From: JAMCXS01 sp964459065
Lineage (GTDB): Bacteria > Acidobacteriota > Terriglobia > UBA7540
Assembly (NCBI GenBank): GCA_964459065.1
Contig: CAYWMN010000175.1
Span: 1-7,946 of the forward strand
Reading direction: 5' to 3'
Length of the DNA: 7,946 nt
This document shows, piece by piece, positions 5,767-7,946 of the stretch (its first letter is position 1; every line of letters begins with the position of its first letter). The translations under genes were made by a program, and so were the position numbers. The notes beneath the pieces were generated by a model, which was given only the letters and a program-made list of their open reading frames with translations, was not told where the DNA came from and did no database searches.

Positions 5767-7773
5767 ATGAAAAACAGCAAGAAAGCGGAAGAGCCGGTAA
5801 GCGCTGGCGTGAGCCGCCGCGATTTCTTTCGAAACGCCGGAGCTGGACTGATTGCCGCTGATCTGGTTGGACCGCCGGTCAGGAAACAGGTGTCTGGCTC
5901 AGTTCCTGCCCGTGTGCATTTCAAGCCCGAAGGCGGCCTGACGCAAGTATCGCCCAACCTCTATATATTTCGTGACACCTGCAACGTCTATGTTCTCAAG
6001 AACGGGAACCGTGCGTTGTTGATTGACTTTGGCTCCGGACATGTCTTGAATCTGCTGGGGCCAATCGGCGTCAACCGGGTGGATGCGGTTTTGCACACTC
6101 ATCACCATCGCGACCAGTGCCAGGGAGACTCTCGCGCCGTGGCTGAGCGCATTCCAATTCTTGTCCCTGAACACGAACGTTATTTGTTCGACGACGCGGA
6201 GAACTTTTGGAGGAACCGCCGCGTCTTCGAGCAGTATGACGTTAAAAATGATTTCTTCAGCCTGACGCACAACGTGCCGGTGGCCGGAGTGCTGCGGGAT
6301 TATGACACTTACCGCTGGGGACCCTACGAACTGCTCATTCATCCCACGCCCGGGCATACGCTGGGCTCTGTCGGTCTGATTGGAGTTGTGGATGGAAAGA
6401 AGGTCGCTTTCACGGGTGACCTGATCCACTCCCCCGGGAAGGTTGTGAACCTTTATGAGCTCCAATATGGTTACGGAAGCAACGACGGGGTCGACTGTGC
6501 CATTTATTCGCTGGCCCAACTCCGCGAACTGGGGCCGGAGCTGATTTGTCCCTCCCATGGCGAGCCGTTCAATCAAGTGGATTCGGGAATTGCGGATCTC
6601 ATCGGCAAGCTAAAAGGCTGGTACTCCTTATACTCTCCGGGCTCAACTCCGACCGTGGACAACAAACCTTACGCCGTCACACCCCATCTGGTGGCTTCCT
6701 ATCAGACCACTTCAAGCTTCTACGCGCTGATCAGCGACAGTGGAAAGGCGTTGTTTGTGGACTACGGATCAGCGAGCGGGCAGTTCTTCGGATCATATAA
6801 GAACGGCACTGCCGTGGGTGACCGTATGGGTTTTATTGCCCATACCATTCCCGAACTCAAAGCAAGATTCGGGCTCAAGTCCATCGACGTGGCCATGCCC
6901 AGCCACATGCACGACGATCACCTGAATGGTTTCCCGTACCTGGTCAACCACCACGGAACCAAAATCTGGTGCTATGAGAATATGGTGGACATCCTCCAAA
7001 ACCCCCGCGGCTACAATCTGGGCTGCATTCTGGGTGAGCCAATCAAAATTGATCGTTCCTTTCACAATGGCGAGACGTTCAAGTGGGAGGAATATGAGCT
7101 CCAGGTCTTCTATTCGCCCGGCCACACGGAGTACCAGATGGCGATGTTCGCGACGATTGACGGAGCGCGGGTGGCCTTCACTGGCGACGCTTTCTTCCCA
7201 AGCGGCAGTTTTCCCGGGAGCTTTCTCCGCCACAACTTGATTTTCCGCAATTGGGTGGAAAACGACAGTCACGTGAAATCGATCAAGACGATTCTGGAAC
7301 ATGAACCCAATATTGTGGCGCCCGGCCATGGCAGGCCTTTCCTGAGCAACAAGGCGGACCTGCAAAACCTCAAAATGCGTCTGGAGAAACAGCAGAAGTA
7401 TTTCTTTGATGTCATTGCCGATCCCGATTGCAATTTCGGGCTGAATCCCAGTTGGGCCAGGCTATATCCCTATCAACTTCAAGCCAGACCGGGCTCGACC
7501 GCGAGCTTAGAGCTGCGGGTCCGTAACTACCGTTCCCGTCCCATGCACTTGGAAGCGGCGCTCGTTCTGCCCGGTGGCTGGAAGGCTTTGCCGGAACGGG
7601 TGGCCATGACGATAGGCCCGCTGCACGATTCCTCGGCAGCGTTTTCCGTCACCCTCCCTGAGGATTGGGACCGGGAAAAGCCCCGCGTGGCGGTGGCTGC
7701 CGATGTGCGCGTGGATGGAAAGTACCTGGGCCAGGTCGCTGAGGGCGTGGTCAATATTCAGTACAGGACGTAG
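5767..7773 (+). CDS. Tat-exported tandem metallo-beta-lactamase-fold hydrolase with C-terminal Ig-like domain
   Basis: This 668-residue protein has a Tat signal, R17-R18 in SRRDFFRNAGAG. Two MBL-fold domains follow. Domain 1 (about 45-285) shows H112, H114 and D116 but Gln117 where the family usually has His (THHHRDQ), then H197 (PGHT), D218 (TGD) and H264 (PSHGEPF). Domain 2 (about 302-535) has the full set: H380, H382, D384 and H385 (SHMHDDH), H453 (PGHT), D474 (TGD) and H521 (PGHGRPF). Residues about 559-668 look like an all-beta Ig-like or NEW3-like domain (SLELRVRNY, then GGWKALPE). MBL-fold enzymes hydrolyse very varied esters, amides, thioesters and phosphodiesters, so the substrate is unknown. 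The absence of class-specific features and the tandem build argue against an antibiotic-resistance beta-lactamase. It is the last gene of the co-directional set and may be translationally coupled to the small ORF just upstream. Confidence 0.85.
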   Translation: MKNSKKAEEPVSAGVSRRDFFRNAGAGLIAADLVGPPVRKQVSGSVPARVHFKPEGGLTQVSPNLYIFRDTCNVYVLKNGNRALLIDFGSGHVLNLLGPIGVNRVDAVLHTHHHRDQCQGDSRAVAERIPILVPEHERYLFDDAENFWRNRRVFEQYDVKNDFFSLTHNVPVAGVLRDYDTYRWGPYELLIHPTPGHTLGSVGLIGVVDGKKVAFTGDLIHSPGKVVNLYELQYGYGSNDGVDCAIYSLAQLRELGPELICPSHGEPFNQVDSGIADLIGKLKGWYSLYSPGSTPTVDNKPYAVTPHLVASYQTTSSFYALISDSGKALFVDYGSASGQFFGSYKNGTAVGDRMGFIAHTIPELKARFGLKSIDVAMPSHMHDDHLNGFPYLVNHHGTKIWCYENMVDILQNPRGYNLGCILGEPIKIDRSFHNGETFKWEEYELQVFYSPGHTEYQMAMFATIDGARVAFTGDAFFPSGSFPGSFLRHNLIFRNWVENDSHVKSIKTILEHEPNIVAPGHGRPFLSNKADLQNLKMRLEKQQKYFFDVIADPDCNFGLNPSWARLYPYQLQARPGSTASLELRVRNYRSRPMHLEAALVLPGGWKALPERVAMTIGPLHDSSAAFSVTLPEDWDREKPRVAVAADVRVDGKYLGQVAEGVVNIQYRT

Positions 7774-7946
7774 GATTGGGCGGCGCAACGGCCGGTGCGC
7801 GTGTTTGAAGATTAGCAAGATTTTGTCTCCGCACCCGGGTGTAATTGCGGATGCAGCTTTCCTGCAAGCGGGTCAATGGAGTGCGGAAAGTCAGCGTGTG
7901 CCCGGTCCTGCCGCTGGGCAATGCCTGACAATGCAGGCAGAGAAAC
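7774..7946. other. Downstream tail, no supported gene
   Basis: No + strand ORF here has a start with a ribosome-binding site. On the - strand, two frames run open from the window edge, one to a stop near 7813 and one into the MBL gene. Either could be the end of a convergent gene, but neither shows recognisable motifs. There are small palindromes, CACCCGGGTG at 7832-7841 and TGCCTG/CAGGCA at 7922-7939, of unknown meaning. Confidence 0.4.
7783..7806 (+). terminator. Weak possible transcription terminator after the MBL gene
   Basis: GCGCA (7783-7787) pairs with TGCGC (7796-7800) around an 8-base GC-rich loop, starting about 10 bases after the stop codon and followed by GTGTTT. The stem is only 5 pairs and the T-run is poor, so this is a marginal intrinsic terminator candidate. 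Confidence 0.2.

Noticed and set aside
5899..6576. 225-residue - strand ORF opposite the first MBL domain
   Set aside because: The + strand frame carries clear MBL metal motifs over the same bases; the - strand reading has none.
5767..7773. Antibiotic-resistance beta-lactamase
   Set aside because: The MBL fold is shared by many hydrolases. The tandem build, Ig-like tail and locus context do not support a resistance role.
7813..7946. Open - strand frame from the right window edge
   Set aside because: Only about 44 codons with no motif; it may be the end of a convergent gene but cannot be told from chance.
1..7946. CRISPR array, tRNA, rRNA, insertion sequence or phage genes
   Set aside because: No regularly spaced repeats, cloverleaf, rRNA-like blocks, transposase motifs or terminal inverted repeats were seen.

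Overview
The window holds three large protein-coding genes, all on the + strand, plus one small candidate gene that I found by eye. All three large products start with a twin-arginine (Tat) type signal, so this looks like a locus for folded enzymes exported to the periplasm or cell surface. The DNA is moderately GC-rich. Start sites have strong Shine-Dalgarno sequences (AAGGAG, AAGGAGG). Tat-exported carbohydrate and ester hydrolases in series are typical of Acidobacteriota, Planctomycetota, Verrucomicrobiota and similar environmental bacteria. I lean towards Acidobacteriota, but the sequence alone does not settle this, and there is no rRNA, tRNA or phage/IS marker to help.

Layout. 1-269: leader region without a convincing gene, carrying a strong hairpin (33-65) and a 7-9-7 dyad (104-126). 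270-3008: Tat-exported CehA/McbA-type metallohydrolase, with a long beta-rich N-terminal part and a C-terminal PHP-like metal site. 3080-5476: glycoside hydrolase related to family GH89 (alpha-N-acetylglucosaminidase, NAGLU). Both catalytic glutamates are in place, but the surrounding active-site motifs are strongly altered. 5604-5756: candidate 50-residue basic, His-rich small protein with a good ribosome-binding site; its stop codon overlaps the ribosome-binding site of the next gene. 5767-7773: Tat-exported protein with two metallo-beta-lactamase (MBL) fold domains in tandem and a C-terminal Ig-like domain; the first MBL domain has a His-to-Gln change in its metal motif. 7774-7946: short tail with a weak GC-rich hairpin and no gene I can support.

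How the genes may work together. The first two large genes are 71 bases apart and the third is 290 bases further on, with the small ORF filling much of that gap. No clear terminator separates them, so co-transcription is plausible. An exported alpha-hexosaminidase-like enzyme between two exported metallohydrolases (able in principle to cut phosphate or carboxyl esters) would fit the stepwise breakdown of a substituted amino-sugar glycan. The actual substrate cannot be read from the sequence. The most interesting points are the remodelled GH89 active site, the asymmetric tandem MBL protein and the overlooked small ORF coupled to it.
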